Notes: generated from the sequence alone by a model not told the origin. A stretch of DNA of 64,000 bases from Herpetosiphonaceae bacterium (GCA_036374795.1 DASUTC010000364.1:1-64000), one strand, 5' to 3'. Positions 8,555-17,197 are shown, counted from the stretch's first letter. Translations and numbers: made by a program.

Positions 8555-9337
8555 ATGAGCGAACTGACCGGAAAAGTAGCACTGGTGACAGGCGGCGGTC
8601 GCGGGATCGGGCGAGCAGCCGCGCTTGAGCTGGCCCGCCGGGGCGCGCATGTCGCGGTCGCGGCTCGCAACAAGGCCGAGCTAGACGCCGCTGTCGCGGA
8701 GATCGAGCAGCGCGGCGGCACGGCGCTGGCGGTGCCAGCCGACCTAGCCAGCACCGAGGCCGCGCGGGCGCTCGTGCAAGAAGTCCAGTCCACGCTCGGC
8801 CCGATCGCCGTGCTGGTGAACAACGCGGCGGCGGTCGGGCCGTTCGGCCTGACCTGGGAGCTGGACGCCGACGCCTGGGAGCGCTCGCTGTGGATCAACC
8901 TGGTCGCGCCGTTTCGGCTGGCCTACGCGGTGCTGCCGCAGATGGTGGCGCTGGGCTGGGGCCGCATCATCAACATCTCATCGGGAGCGGCGCGCAACCC
9001 GCTTGAGCGCGCCGGTCCATACTCGGTATCGAAAGCGGGCCTGGACATGCTGACGCGCCAGCTTGGGCTGGAGCTGGAAAGCAGCGGCGTCGCCGCGATC
9101 TGCGTCTATCCCGGCGTCGTGGACACAGTGATGCAGACCGCGATTCGCGAGCAGCCGGTGGAGGTTGTCGGCGAGCGCGTTGCCGAGCGCTTCCAGGAAT
9201 TTTACGCCAGCGGCCAGCTCCAGCAGGCCGAGACGCCAGGACGGCTGATCGCGGCGCTGGCAGACGCGGAGGGAGCCAGGTTCAACGGGCAGATCGTCGA
9301 TATTTACGGCGACGACGCCAAACAACTGCTGTCGTGA
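8555..9337 (+). CDS. Short-chain dehydrogenase/reductase (FabG-like)
   Basis: A 260-residue classical SDR, an NAD(P)H-dependent oxidoreductase of the cytoplasm. Seen: the nucleotide-binding VTGGGRGIGRA (residues ~11-21), the NNAA motif (~90), the catalytic Ser in INISSGAA, and the Tyr/Lys pair in YSVSKAGLDML. The Arg-rich stretch after the second strand (AARNKAEL) suggests NADPH. The C-terminal part ends FNGQIVDIYGDDAKQLLS. The substrate cannot be told from sequence; resemblance to FabG does not mean 3-oxoacyl-ACP. The start follows GATAAGGAGTAACC. It converges on the JAMM peptidase gene, 19 bp away. Confidence 0.9.
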   Translation: MSELTGKVALVTGGGRGIGRAAALELARRGAHVAVAARNKAELDAAVAEIEQRGGTALAVPADLASTEAARALVQEVQSTLGPIAVLVNNAAAVGPFGLTWELDADAWERSLWINLVAPFRLAYAVLPQMVALGWGRIINISSGAARNPLERAGPYSVSKAGLDMLTRQLGLELESSGVAAICVYPGVVDTVMQTAIREQPVEVVGERVAERFQEFYASGQLQQAETPGRLIAALADAEGARFNGQIVDIYGDDAKQLLS

Positions 9338-9356
9338 GCGCTCACCGGACGCCGGG

Positions 9357-9773
9357 CTAGCTGTGCGCGGCTGTAAGCGGCAGCAGCGGCTCAGGACGGA
9401 GTGTGCCCGCAGCATCGCAGATCCAGGCGCAGACCGATCGGGGCTGGCCGCGCTCGACGGCGACGATCAGATACACATAGCCCGGCCAGGCATCGCGGCG
9501 ATCGTGGGGCGAAGGCACGGCGCTGCCGTTAGGGTGGCTGTGGTAAAAGCCGATCAGCTCATCGCCTGCGGCGCGTGCCCGCGCATCACCCTTGAGCAGA
9601 GTCGGCGCGTCGAGCAAAAAATGCTGCCGTGGCGTCGGGTGGACGTTGTGCCCGGCGACGATCATAGTGAGCGCGATGTGTGGCGCTCGGCGTCCGAGCA
9701 GCACGCCGCAGACCTCTGCATCGGCGGCGGCCAGATCGAAAAGCGCGGCGAGATGGTGACGCTGAAGATACAT
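9357..9773 (-). CDS. JAMM/Mov34 (M67-type) metallopeptidase
   Basis: A 138-residue protein of the JAB1/MPN+ family of zinc isopeptidases. The full metal-binding set is visible: Glu in AEVCGVLLGR (~E20) and HSHPNGSAVPSPHDRRDAW, matching HxHPxGxxxPSxxD. Bacterial stand-alone members cut C-terminal extensions from small ubiquitin-like sulfur carriers (cysteine, thiamine or molybdopterin pathways) or remove unknown modifiers. No sulfur carrier, MoeB-like E1 or cysteine synthase is adjacent, so the partner is unknown. The ATG lacks a clear ribosome binding site. Confidence 0.9.
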   Translation of the reverse strand: MYLQRHHLAALFDLAAADAEVCGVLLGRRAPHIALTMIVAGHNVHPTPRQHFLLDAPTLLKGDARARAAGDELIGFYHSHPNGSAVPSPHDRRDAWPGYVYLIVAVERGQPRSVCAWICDAAGTLRPEPLLPLTAAHS

Positions 9774-9853
9774 CGAGGACCGGTGGAATCAGGCGGCGAC
9801 GCTCGACGAAGGTTGAGCATCGCCGTCTCGCGGATCAGACAGGATAGAAAGGC

Positions 9854-10525
9854 CTACTCGCCTCTAGAAACGATCTGGTCGTCGTTGACGCCGCGCTCGG
9901 CGAGCGGCTGCTCAAGCGTCGGAGTAATGCCCTCCTGATCGGCACCCAGCACAGGCGCCTGATGCGCACCGCCGATATGAATCTGGTTCTCGTCGAGCAG
10001 CGTGATCGCCTCGAACGGCACCGCGCTATCATCGTCCAGCACGAGCTGCTGCGGTCGTCCGGTATCGACGACCAGCCCCTTGAGACAACGCTGCTTGGTT
10101 GCGCCAGTGTCATCCACAATCTTGGTCCGCGACGACAGCACCACCGAGGTATCACCTACGGTGCGCTGGGTGCGGCGCGCGCCAGTATCGCTCGTGGGAT
10201 GGCTGGAGTCGGTAATGCCGCCCGCCACCACCTGATCGGTCGTCAGCGCCGACAGATTGGGCGTATCCTCGACCGGATTACTTAACGACTGTTGCATCTG
10301 ATAGGCCGCGAATGCCTTCCACTCATCGTTCGAGGCATTCATACGGATCACATCGGCAGAAGTCTCTTCCAGCACGGTGATCGGCACCACCCGCTCGGTT
10401 CCCAGCAAGCCAGGATTGATCGTCACCTGATTGGCGATCCCGTTGTCAACGATAATCCGCTCCAGCCTTCCAATCTGCTTATCGCTGCTCTGGACAGGAG
10501 TACCGAAGATAAGCGTATAAATCAT
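9854..10525 (-). CDS. PRC-barrel-like two-domain protein
   Basis: A 223-residue soluble protein. The N-terminal half (residues 1-75) resembles a PRC-barrel beta domain: GTPVQSSDKQIGRLERIIVD, then a short strand and VVPITVLEE. The C-terminal half (~125-200) repeats the pattern with LSSRTKIVDDTG, LKGLVVDTGRPQQLVLDD and VPFEAITLLDENQIHIGG. A Ser/Thr-rich linker joins them. PRC-barrels occur in photosynthetic reaction-centre H subunits, RimM and many proteins of unknown role; nothing here ties it to photosynthesis. Strong ribosome binding site (AAGGAGGCTTGT-ATG). Function unknown. Confidence 0.65.
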   Translation of the reverse strand: MIYTLIFGTPVQSSDKQIGRLERIIVDNGIANQVTINPGLLGTERVVPITVLEETSADVIRMNASNDEWKAFAAYQMQQSLSNPVEDTPNLSALTTDQVVAGGITDSSHPTSDTGARRTQRTVGDTSVVLSSRTKIVDDTGATKQRCLKGLVVDTGRPQQLVLDDDSAVPFEAITLLDENQIHIGGAHQAPVLGADQEGITPTLEQPLAERGVNDDQIVSRGE

Positions 10526-10572
10526 ACAAGCCTCCTTATGTCATCCTATCAGCAATCCGTTTGCCAGGATTA

Positions 10573-10602
10573 TGGACACCGCGAGCGATGTTCTGCTATG
10601 AT
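10573..10602 (+). promoter_or_regulatory. Promoter candidate for the zinc-ribbon membrane gene
   Basis: TGGACA at 10573-10578 and an extended -10 TGC-TATGAT ending at 10602, with an 18-bp spacer, 35 bp before the ATG at 10638. Confidence 0.5.
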
Positions 10603-10637
10603 ACTGGCATTGAGCTTAGAGCCGAAAGGATCGGACG

Positions 10638-11204
10638 ATGACGTGTCCTGTGTGTGGCGCGACGAATGAAGCGAGTGCAGCATTCTGTTTTCGCTGCGGC
10701 ACTCCGTTAACATCATCCACACCGGCAGCTACTGGCCCCACCATTAGCTTGAATCAGAGCAGCCTACCACAAACCCAAGCCGATCGCCTGCCGACATCGC
10801 CAGCCGCAGATGCTCATGCGCGTGTGTACGATTCGCCCGCTCCGCCGAGCACGAGCGGACAGCCGTTTACGGTTCCTCCGTCGTCAGCGCCGCAGTACAG
10901 CCCGCCAGGCCAGTACCAGACACAGACTGCGTACGGCGTCACGAGCAATACCGCATTGATTGCCCTGCTCCTGGGCATTGGATCGTTTCTCGGACTATGG
11001 ATTCTTGGCGCAATTCCTGCGATTATTTTGGGCCGCAACGCGCAAAAAGAGATCCGCGTCTCCGGCGGTCGTCTCACGGGCGAAGGAATGGCACAGGCCG
11101 GGATCGTCCTGGGCTGGATCAACGTTGGGCTGACGGTGCTGGGATTTTGTGCAGTTTGTGGCTTTTGGTTCCTGGCGATCCTCGGCACTGGCTTCGCTCC
11201 GTAA
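10638..11204 (+). CDS. Zinc-ribbon protein with a C-terminal DUF4190-like membrane domain
   Basis: A 188-residue protein. It begins with a four-Cys zinc ribbon (MTCPVCGATNEASAAFCFRC; C3, C6, C17, C20). Then comes a Pro/Ser/Gln-rich disordered linker (~27-95) and two membrane helices. The first is TALIALLLGIGSFLGLWILG; the last runs IVLGWINVGLTVLGFCAVCG to the C-terminus. Between them lies IILGRNAQKEIRVSGGRLTGEGMAQAG, the typical signature of DUF4190 proteins. Known members are widespread in Actinobacteria and Chloroflexota with no firm function. Ribosome binding site GAAAGGATCGGACG. It lies 13 bp before the GH57-like gene and may be co-transcribed with it. Confidence 0.8.
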   Translation: MTCPVCGATNEASAAFCFRCGTPLTSSTPAATGPTISLNQSSLPQTQADRLPTSPAADAHARVYDSPAPPSTSGQPFTVPPSSAPQYSPPGQYQTQTAYGVTSNTALIALLLGIGSFLGLWILGAIPAIILGRNAQKEIRVSGGRLTGEGMAQAGIVLGWINVGLTVLGFCAVCGFWFLAILGTGFAP

Positions 11205-11217
11205 TGGCTGAACACGA

Positions 11218-12687
11218 ATGATCAATGGCAACGTCGCCATAGTGCTCAACGCGCACTTCCCCTATGTGCGCCGCGCGGGTCGCTGGCCGCACGGCGAGGA
11301 ATCGCTGCACGAGGTTATTGCCGAGAGCTACGTGCCGCTGCTGACCATGCTGCACGACCTGCGCTCGTCCGGGCGATCGTGGCCGCTGACCGTCTCGATC
11401 AGCCCGGTGCTGCTGGAGCAGCTCGCCGATCCGGTCATCGCCAAGCATTTTATCGTCTGGCTGGGCAACCTTCGCGAGCGCGCGGCGGAGGATCTGGCCG
11501 ACTTTGAAGCGCAGCATAACAGCCACGCGGCCTACCTGGCCCGGTTCTACATCGACTGGATCGACGTGATCGAGCACAATTTCGTCGAGCGCTTTGGGCG
11601 TAACCTCACGGCGACGATTCGGAGCTTGATCCGCGAAAGCACCGAGATGCTGCTGGCTCCTGCGACCTACGCCTATTTGCCGCAGCTTTCATCGCGTGAA
11701 ATTCGCGCGCAGCTTGAGGCGGGCGCGCTCGTCGTCCTGCGGCAGCTTGGGCAGCGTCCGAGCGGGCTGTGGCTGCCCAGCGGCGGTGCGCCAGCCTTGC
11801 AGACATACACTCGTGAGCTGGGGCTACGCTACGCGGTCGGCACGCACCAGGAGCGAACAGGGATCAGTCAGGACGCCCATGGCCTGCCGACGGTTCATCC
11901 CGATCATGTGCTGGCCGAGCATGTGCTTGCGCCCGGCATCGGCTATCCCGGCGATGGGCTGTACCGCGAGTTCTACCGCGATCACCCGACGTCGGGGCTG
12001 GCCTACTGGCGCGTAACAGGTGCCGACGTGCCAGCCGAAAACAAAGATTGGTACGATCCGTATCTGGCGTTTAGCCGCGTGGAGCAGCACGCCGAGCATT
12101 TTGTCCGCGCGATCCGTGAGCGGCTGCACGCGGCCTCAGCACACGCGGCTGAGCCGACGGTCGTCATCGCCTTCGACGCCGAGCTGTTCGGGCACTGGTG
12201 GTTCGAGGGCGTGCGCTGGCTTCAAAGCGTGGTCAACCGGCTGATCGACGCCGACGACATTCGTCTGGCAACGCTCAGCCAGGTCTACACGTCCTTGCCG
12301 AGGCTGGATGCGATAGCCCATGAGGCCAATCCGCTGTTTGACACGCCGCTGATTGACCCGCTGCGGCAGCGGCTCCAACAGGCGTCCAGCACCTTTGCGG
12401 CGGTCGTCAGACTCCACCCGACCGCCGAAGGCTTAGAAGAGGAGCTGCTGAGCCAGGCGGCGCGTGAGCTGCTGCTGGGACAGAGCGGCGACTGGGCGGC
12501 GCTGATCGCGACAGGCGCGGCCCAGGATTACGCGCAGCGCCGCTTCGACGAGCATCTGTCGCGCTTCGATCGGCTGATCTACTACATCGAGCGCGACGAG
12601 CCATCGCCTGATGCCGAGAATTACCTGAGCGAGATCGCCGAGCTGGATAATCTCTTTCCCTTCCTCAACTACCGGATGTTTGCGTAG
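11218..12687 (+). CDS. GH57-family protein, probable glucan-branching-enzyme relative, nucleophile motif altered
   Basis: A 489-residue homologue of GH57 alpha-glucan enzymes (DUF1957/branching-enzyme type). Motif 1 is recognisable as NAHFPYVRR. Motif 4 is excellent (VIAFDAELFGHWWFEG, with the catalytic-type Asp). Motif 3, normally WLPEC or WLAEC with the Glu nucleophile, reads GLWLPSGGAPA (~residues 178-188), so Ser replaces the nucleophile. The C-terminal helical part ends NYLSEIAELDNLFPFLNYR, as in branching enzymes. Either this is a catalytically dead or regulatory homologue, or it uses another residue. The start lacks a strong ribosome binding site, which suggests coupling to the preceding gene. 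No other glycogen gene is in the window. Confidence 0.85.
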   Translation: MINGNVAIVLNAHFPYVRRAGRWPHGEESLHEVIAESYVPLLTMLHDLRSSGRSWPLTVSISPVLLEQLADPVIAKHFIVWLGNLRERAAEDLADFEAQHNSHAAYLARFYIDWIDVIEHNFVERFGRNLTATIRSLIRESTEMLLAPATYAYLPQLSSREIRAQLEAGALVVLRQLGQRPSGLWLPSGGAPALQTYTRELGLRYAVGTHQERTGISQDAHGLPTVHPDHVLAEHVLAPGIGYPGDGLYREFYRDHPTSGLAYWRVTGADVPAENKDWYDPYLAFSRVEQHAEHFVRAIRERLHAASAHAAEPTVVIAFDAELFGHWWFEGVRWLQSVVNRLIDADDIRLATLSQVYTSLPRLDAIAHEANPLFDTPLIDPLRQRLQQASSTFAAVVRLHPTAEGLEEELLSQAARELLLGQSGDWAALIATGAAQDYAQRRFDEHLSRFDRLIYYIERDEPSPDAENYLSEIAELDNLFPFLNYRMFA

Positions 12688-12689
12688 CA

Positions 12690-12899
12690 AAGAACAAAGA
12701 ACAGAGAACAAAGGAACAAGAGAACAAGAGAACAAAGGAACAAGCGGAGAACCAGGAACCAAGTGCCAAGAACCAAGAACCGCTTCTCCCCTCGCCTGCG
12801 CACACCGAGCGGGAAAGGGACCCGCGAGGGCGGGGAAGGGGTGCTGAGCGGAGCGAAGCGGGGTGAGGGCCTGCACTCGAAACTTGGAACTTGAAACTC
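12690..12899. repeat. Dispersed intergenic repeat, longest copy
   Basis: It begins with AGAACAAAG-type heptads (complement of GTTCTTT) and continues through GC-rich CCCTCGCCTGCGCACACC and GGTGAGGGCCTGCA. It ends with CGAAACTTGGAACTTGAAAC. The two ends and the GGCCCTCACCC core recur at 15.7, 21.7 and 43.8 kb. It fills the space between two convergent genes. Confidence 0.7.
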
Positions 12900-14160
12900 A
12901 ACTTCCTGTCCCTCGCAGCCGCCCAACCACCAGCATTGCCACGACGAGGCAGACCGCCGCCAGCCAGAACGGCAGCCCCGGCAGATACGCATACAGCCGC
13001 CCGCCCACCGGCGATGCGACAGCCGTGCCAAGCAGGCTCGCCATGGTGAACAGGCCGTAGGCGCTGCCGCGAGCGTGCGCGCTGCCCGCCGCGACCAGCG
13101 CCAGCAGCGCCGGAGAGACAATGCTGGCTCCGAGAGCCTCAAGGCACAGCACGAGCATCGCGACCGGCACGTTCGGCATGATCGGCAGGAGCGCCGACGC
13201 AAGCGCCAGGCAGACCAGGCCGCACAGCGCCGCCGGACGATACCCCCAGCGATCGGCAAGCCTGCCCAGCGGCTCCGGCGCGACGCCATAGACGACGCCG
13301 GGCACGGCATACACCAGCGCCACACCAGCACCGCCCAGCGCGAATCGATCGTCCATCAGCAGCACCTGCATCGGCAGCGTCAGGCCACCTGCCAGCCCTA
13401 CCAGCAGCGCGATCGTCAGCAGCGGCAGGCGCTCCCGCACAAGCGTACGCGGCATCTGGGTCGCGGCGTGGTGGCGCTGCGGCTCCGGCATGCGCAGCGC
13501 GGCCAGCCAGCCGATCGCGGCAAAGAGCGCGTTTCCAGCGAAAATCAGGTGGAGCACGGCCAGCGGCGACCACGGCGGCGGCAGGGCCGCGACCAGCGCT
13601 CCCTGGAGATCGCCGACGATCGAGCCTTCCAGCAGGCGCAATGCGTCGAGCAGCGCCGCGCGCGTCTCGCCGTCCAGCAGGATCATCAGCGCGCCCGCCC
13701 ATACCGCGCCGATCACCGAGCCAAGCACGCTGATCATCTGGTAGCGTCCAAACAGCCGGGCCTGCTGATCGGCCTGCGCCCAGTCGGCGAGGAGCACCGC
13801 CGCCGTCAGCCAGGCGGTCGTCGAGCCAAGCCCTTGCAGCAGCCGCGCCACAACCACCATCGAAACCGTCTGCGCCACCGCGAAGAGACTCAGCGCCAGG
13901 ACGTACAGCAGCAGGCCCAGCACAAAGATCGGGCGGCGCGGCGCGTGGTCCAGCACACGACCTATGAGCAGCCGCAGCAGCAGCGCCGTGAACGAGAACA
14001 CGCCAAAGAGCCAGCCGATCGTCGTGCTGTCGGCACCGAGCGCCCGACCATAGAGCGGCAGCAGCAGCTCAAAGATACCCAGACCGGCCCAGGCCCAGAA
14101 GACGGCGATCCAGAAAGGACGCGGCACGCCGGTCGAGCGAGGCTGTATCTGCGAAGTCAT
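12898..14160 (-). CDS. Major facilitator superfamily transporter
   Basis: A 420-residue integral membrane carrier with about 12 predicted helices. Visible MFS signatures include the loop after helix 2 (LIGRVLDHAPRR, matching the G-x3-D-x-x-G-R-R type loop), a long central hydrophilic region (~205-240) between the halves, and a second-half equivalent (PEPLGRLADRWGYR). The N-terminal FWAWAGLGIFELLLPLYGRALG resembles drug or sugar efflux carriers. The substrate cannot be told. The start ATG lies close to a hairpin that ends the upstream ftsW-like gene, and no good ribosome binding site is visible. Confidence 0.88.
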   Translation of the reverse strand: MTSQIQPRSTGVPRPFWIAVFWAWAGLGIFELLLPLYGRALGADSTTIGWLFGVFSFTALLLRLLIGRVLDHAPRRPIFVLGLLLYVLALSLFAVAQTVSMVVVARLLQGLGSTTAWLTAAVLLADWAQADQQARLFGRYQMISVLGSVIGAVWAGALMILLDGETRAALLDALRLLEGSIVGDLQGALVAALPPPWSPLAVLHLIFAGNALFAAIGWLAALRMPEPQRHHAATQMPRTLVRERLPLLTIALLVGLAGGLTLPMQVLLMDDRFALGGAGVALVYAVPGVVYGVAPEPLGRLADRWGYRPAALCGLVCLALASALLPIMPNVPVAMLVLCLEALGASIVSPALLALVAAGSAHARGSAYGLFTMASLLGTAVASPVGGRLYAYLPGLPFWLAAVCLVVAMLVVGRLRGTGS

Positions 14161-14179
14161 GCGATCCAGAGCCGATCAA

Positions 14180-14216
14180 ATAACGAAGCCAGGCTTTGCG
14201 ATAAAACCTGGCTTCG
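14180..14216 (-). terminator. Terminator of the FtsW/RodA gene
   Basis: Perfect 10-bp stem (CGAAGCCAGG at 14184-14193, CCTGGCTTCG at 14207-14216) with a 13-nt loop. On the minus strand it is followed by TTATTTG. It lies between the FtsW/RodA stop and the MFS start. Confidence 0.7.
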
Positions 14217-14245
14217 TAGCTCCGGCGCGACGTAGCGGCTGCGCG

Positions 14246-15616
14246 TCACGTCCGCGCCACATTCGACGAGATCCGCAGCAGCAGGCCGACGATCAAGAAG
14301 TTGATCAGCACCGACGAGCCGCCGTACGAAATAAAGGGCAGCGTAATGCCGGTCAGCGGGATTACCCGCAGGTTGCCGCCGACGATAATAAACGTCTGGA
14401 TCGCCAGGATCGAGGTCAGCCCGATCGCCAGCAGTTGCTCGAAGCCACGGAAGCGGCTGTTGATCGAGAGCGCGGTATGGTAGCCCCGGTACATCAGCAG
14501 CAGATAGACGATCAGGATGCCGATCGCCCCGGCGATGCCCAGCTCCTCGGCCAGTCCGGCAAAAGCGTAGTCGGTGTGCGAGGCCGGAATGTAGGCCGGC
14601 AGGCCCTGGCCCAGCCCGGTGCCGAAGACGCCACCGGCAGAGATCGCGTACGCGCCCTGGACCGGCTGGTAGCCGTTCGCCAGCGACCACGGATCGAGCC
14701 AGAGCTGGACGCGCTCAGCGACGCGCGAGATGGCGCGGTTGAGCACAAACGCCCCGGCGGCAAACGCGCCCAGGCCAGCGACGACATACCAGCCCTTGCT
14801 GGTGGCGACGTACAGCATCGCCAGGAAGAGCGTGAAGAGCAGCAGCGCCGCGCCCAGGTCGCGCTGGATAATGATGATGCCCATCGTCAGGCCCCACATG
14901 CCGACCATCGGCAGGAGGTAGGGCAGCGGCGGCAGGCGCAGCCGCCCGATCCGAAAGGGCACCTCGTTCATCACCTCGCGGTGCTCGTCCAGGTACGAGG
15001 CCAGGAAGATCACCAGGATCACCTTGAGCAGCTCGGATGGCTGAAGGTTGAACGGTCCCAGGTCGATCCACAGCCGCTGATCCTGTCCTTCGGGGCCTTT
15101 CCCGGCTACCAGCGTGATCGCCACCAGCGCCAGCCCAAGGATGATCCAGATCCAGCGATGGTTCTTGAGCCAGTCCATGAACGACATGCGCTGAAGCCGG
15201 ATAAAGATGCGGTCGAGGGGCGCGAGCGCCATGCCGAGCAGCAGGAGCGCGCCCGCCAGCACAAACGCCGCCTGCTTCGAGGCGATGTTGCCGTAGTAGT
15301 CGGGGCCGTACAGCTGATCGAAGCTGCCCTGGAGCCGGGCGTTCCACAGCAGCCCGATGCCCGACAGCACTGCCACCAGCGGCAGGATCAGCTGATCGGC
15401 GCGGGGTAGCCGCCAGCTCAAGATAAAGCTGATCAGCACGAACAGCAGGATCGGCAGACTTGACGGCCAGAGCAGCCCCAGCAGATCCCGGAGCGTCTGC
15501 TGCTCAGTCCCGATGCCCGACAGCGACGCCAGCAGGTAGCCGCTGGCAAAAAACAGCAGCGCGGTGATGAGTAGCTGAAGTTCTGTAAACCGAATCCGTC
15601 GCAGTTGATCTAACAT
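14246..15616 (-). CDS. FtsW/RodA/SpoVE-family peptidoglycan glycosyltransferase
   Basis: A 456-residue polytopic SEDS protein that polymerises lipid II during division or elongation, with about 10-12 helices. Seen: the family's WIDLGPFNLQPSELLKV, YLQRDLGAA-type region (IIIQRDLGAALLLF), the long extracytoplasmic loop (SRVAERVQLWLDPWS), GGVFGTGLGQG, SHTDYAFAGLAEELG and the late GITLPFISYGGSSVLINF. The catalytic Asp of SEDS proteins fits in the loop region RVQLWLDPW. Whether it serves FtsI-like or PBP2-like partners is not shown, since no penicillin-binding protein is adjacent. It has its own terminator, and a phoU pair lies upstream on the same strand. Confidence 0.93.
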   Translation of the reverse strand: MLDQLRRIRFTELQLLITALLFFASGYLLASLSGIGTEQQTLRDLLGLLWPSSLPILLFVLISFILSWRLPRADQLILPLVAVLSGIGLLWNARLQGSFDQLYGPDYYGNIASKQAAFVLAGALLLLGMALAPLDRIFIRLQRMSFMDWLKNHRWIWIILGLALVAITLVAGKGPEGQDQRLWIDLGPFNLQPSELLKVILVIFLASYLDEHREVMNEVPFRIGRLRLPPLPYLLPMVGMWGLTMGIIIIQRDLGAALLLFTLFLAMLYVATSKGWYVVAGLGAFAAGAFVLNRAISRVAERVQLWLDPWSLANGYQPVQGAYAISAGGVFGTGLGQGLPAYIPASHTDYAFAGLAEELGIAGAIGILIVYLLLMYRGYHTALSINSRFRGFEQLLAIGLTSILAIQTFIIVGGNLRVIPLTGITLPFISYGGSSVLINFLIVGLLLRISSNVART

Positions 15617-15689
15617 GAAGCTCCGAATCTTCTATGCAAGCTATATCCGTAGCTACCATTATAGCCGTTTCCTGTTTCCTGCGCGCCGA

Positions 15690-15756
15690 GTCCAGGCCCT
15701 CACCCGCCGGCCCGGCGGCGCTCATGCCTGGTTCTTTGTGCTTTGTTCTCTCTGCC
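15690..15756. repeat. Dispersed intergenic repeat, short copy
   Basis: Carries AGGCCCTCACCCGCCGGCCC, a GC-rich hairpin (CCGCCG-GCC-CGGCGG) and GTTCTTTGTGCTTTGTTCTCT, the same parts as the 43.8-kb copy. Confidence 0.65.
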
Positions 15757-15767
15757 CTTGTGCTTCC

Positions 15768-16448
15768 TCACGTATTCAGCTCGACGATCTCGCCGCGCAG
15801 CAAGAAGATCACCTGCTCGGCCAGGTTTGTGACTCGATCGCCGATGCGTTCGAGATTATGCGCCAGCGTCAGCAGATGGATCGCCTCATCGCTGTAATCG
15901 GGCTGCGTGCGCGCAAGCTCGATCGTCTCGCGGAACAGCCGCCGATAGAGGTGGTCGATCTCGTCGTCGTCACGGCAGAGCTGCTCGGCATAGGCGGCGT
16001 CGCGCCGCGCCAGCGCATCCAGCCCCGCCTGAAGCAGGCGCAGCACGCGCTCGCCCATCTCAGGGATCGCCGAGGGGAAGATACCACCCATCGACATCAA
16101 CGGCACAAAGCTCGGCTCCGCGTTCATGCGCCGCCCGATCTTGGAGCACGTCGCGGCATGATCGGCCATGCGCTCCAGCTCCGGCAGCAAGCTCAGCACA
16201 ACGCTGATCTCACGCAGATCGCCCGCCATGGGCTGCTGTCGCGCAATCAACGTCAGGCAGCGCTCGTGGAGCGCCTGCGCCGCCGCGTTGATATGCTTGT
16301 CGTCGTTGATGATGCGCTGCATCAGATCAAGATCGTTGGTCTTGACCGCGTGCAGGGACTGGGCGAGCGCTTCTTCGACACGGCTGCCCAGCGCCAGCGT
16401 GTCGTTCATCAGCCGGTCCAGTTGGTCTTGAAAAAATTGCCGGTTCAT
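15768..16448 (-). CDS. phoU: PhoU-family phosphate-signalling protein, copy 2
   Basis: A 226-residue all-helical protein made of two PhoU three-helix bundles. Known PhoU proteins sit between the Pst phosphate transporter and the PhoR kinase and damp the phosphate-starvation response, binding metal through E/D-x3-D motifs. Such stretches are visible as ELERMADHAATCSK and NLERIGDRVTNLAEQVIFL. The start MNRQFFQDQLDRLMND at 16448 is chosen because the upstream extension runs through a heptamer repeat and is not PhoU-like. It follows another phoU by 92 bp. Neither pst nor phoBR genes are in the window. Confidence 0.92.
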   Translation of the reverse strand: MNRQFFQDQLDRLMNDTLALGSRVEEALAQSLHAVKTNDLDLMQRIINDDKHINAAAQALHERCLTLIARQQPMAGDLREISVVLSLLPELERMADHAATCSKIGRRMNAEPSFVPLMSMGGIFPSAIPEMGERVLRLLQAGLDALARRDAAYAEQLCRDDDEIDHLYRRLFRETIELARTQPDYSDEAIHLLTLAHNLERIGDRVTNLAEQVIFLLRGEIVELNT

Positions 16449-16457
16449 AACACCACC

Positions 16458-16478
16458 GATGCAGGATGCAGGATGCAG
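16458..16478. repeat. Three tandem GATGCAG heptamers between the phoU genes
   Basis: GATGCAG is repeated three times without gaps, then degenerates (GATACGG). It lies just upstream of the chosen phoU copy 2 start, so slippage here could change leader length. Confidence 0.7.
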
Positions 16479-16540
16479 GATACGGGTTACGTGATGGGAG
16501 GGCACCTCATCGTGCAGCAGTATCCTTCATCGAGTATCGG

Positions 16541-17197
16541 CTAATCATTGAGATCTACCACCTCGCCGGTGACAAGAAAGATGACACGCTCGGCGATATT
16601 GGTAGCACGGTCGGCCACCCGTTCCAGGTTATGCGCCACGAACATCAGGTGCAGCGCGCGCTCGGTGTTCGCGGGATACTCGATCATATGCTTGAGCAAA
16701 TCATTTTGAATCACGGTGGTCAGCTGATCGACCTGATCGTCTTCGCTCGCCAGACGCCGCGCGGCCTCGGCGTCACGCCTGACAAAGGCATCTAGCGCTT
16801 CCCGGAGCATCCGCTGCGATGTCTCGGCCATGCGCGGAATATCCACCAGCGGCTTGAGCAGCGGCTCGTGCGCGCCACGGATGGTGATCTCAGCAATTCC
16901 CTCGGCGTAATCTCCCATCCGCTCCAGCTCGCTGGCGATCGAGATGACCGCGCTAATCAGCCGTAAGTCGGCGGCAAGCGGCGCTTGACGGGCGATCACA
17001 TGCAGCGCCTTATCTTCAATCGCGTACTGCGCACGATCGATCATGTCGTCTTCGGCGATGATGCTACGCGCTTCGTCCACATCCTGCGCGCGCAGCGCAC
17101 CGACCGCCCGAACAATCGAGGATTCGACCTGGCTGGCGAGGCGCAGCAGATCGTCTTGAAGCTCGCGGAGCTGTAGATCGTAATATGGGCGCGGCAT
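16541..17197 (-). CDS. phoU: PhoU-family phosphate-signalling protein, copy 1
   Basis: A 218-residue PhoU with both three-helix repeats. Metal-site motifs are visible as ELERMGDYAEGIAEI and NLERVADRATNIAERVIFLV. It begins MPRPYYDLQLRELQDDLLRLASQVES, the usual PhoU N-terminus. It is the first gene of a two-gene phoU unit on the minus strand. The pair differs clearly in sequence, so it is an old duplication; one copy may answer to a different partner. It lies downstream of recG, separated by 224 bp. Confidence 0.94.
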   Translation of the reverse strand: MPRPYYDLQLRELQDDLLRLASQVESSIVRAVGALRAQDVDEARSIIAEDDMIDRAQYAIEDKALHVIARQAPLAADLRLISAVISIASELERMGDYAEGIAEITIRGAHEPLLKPLVDIPRMAETSQRMLREALDAFVRRDAEAARRLASEDDQVDQLTTVIQNDLLKHMIEYPANTERALHLMFVAHNLERVADRATNIAERVIFLVTGEVVDLND

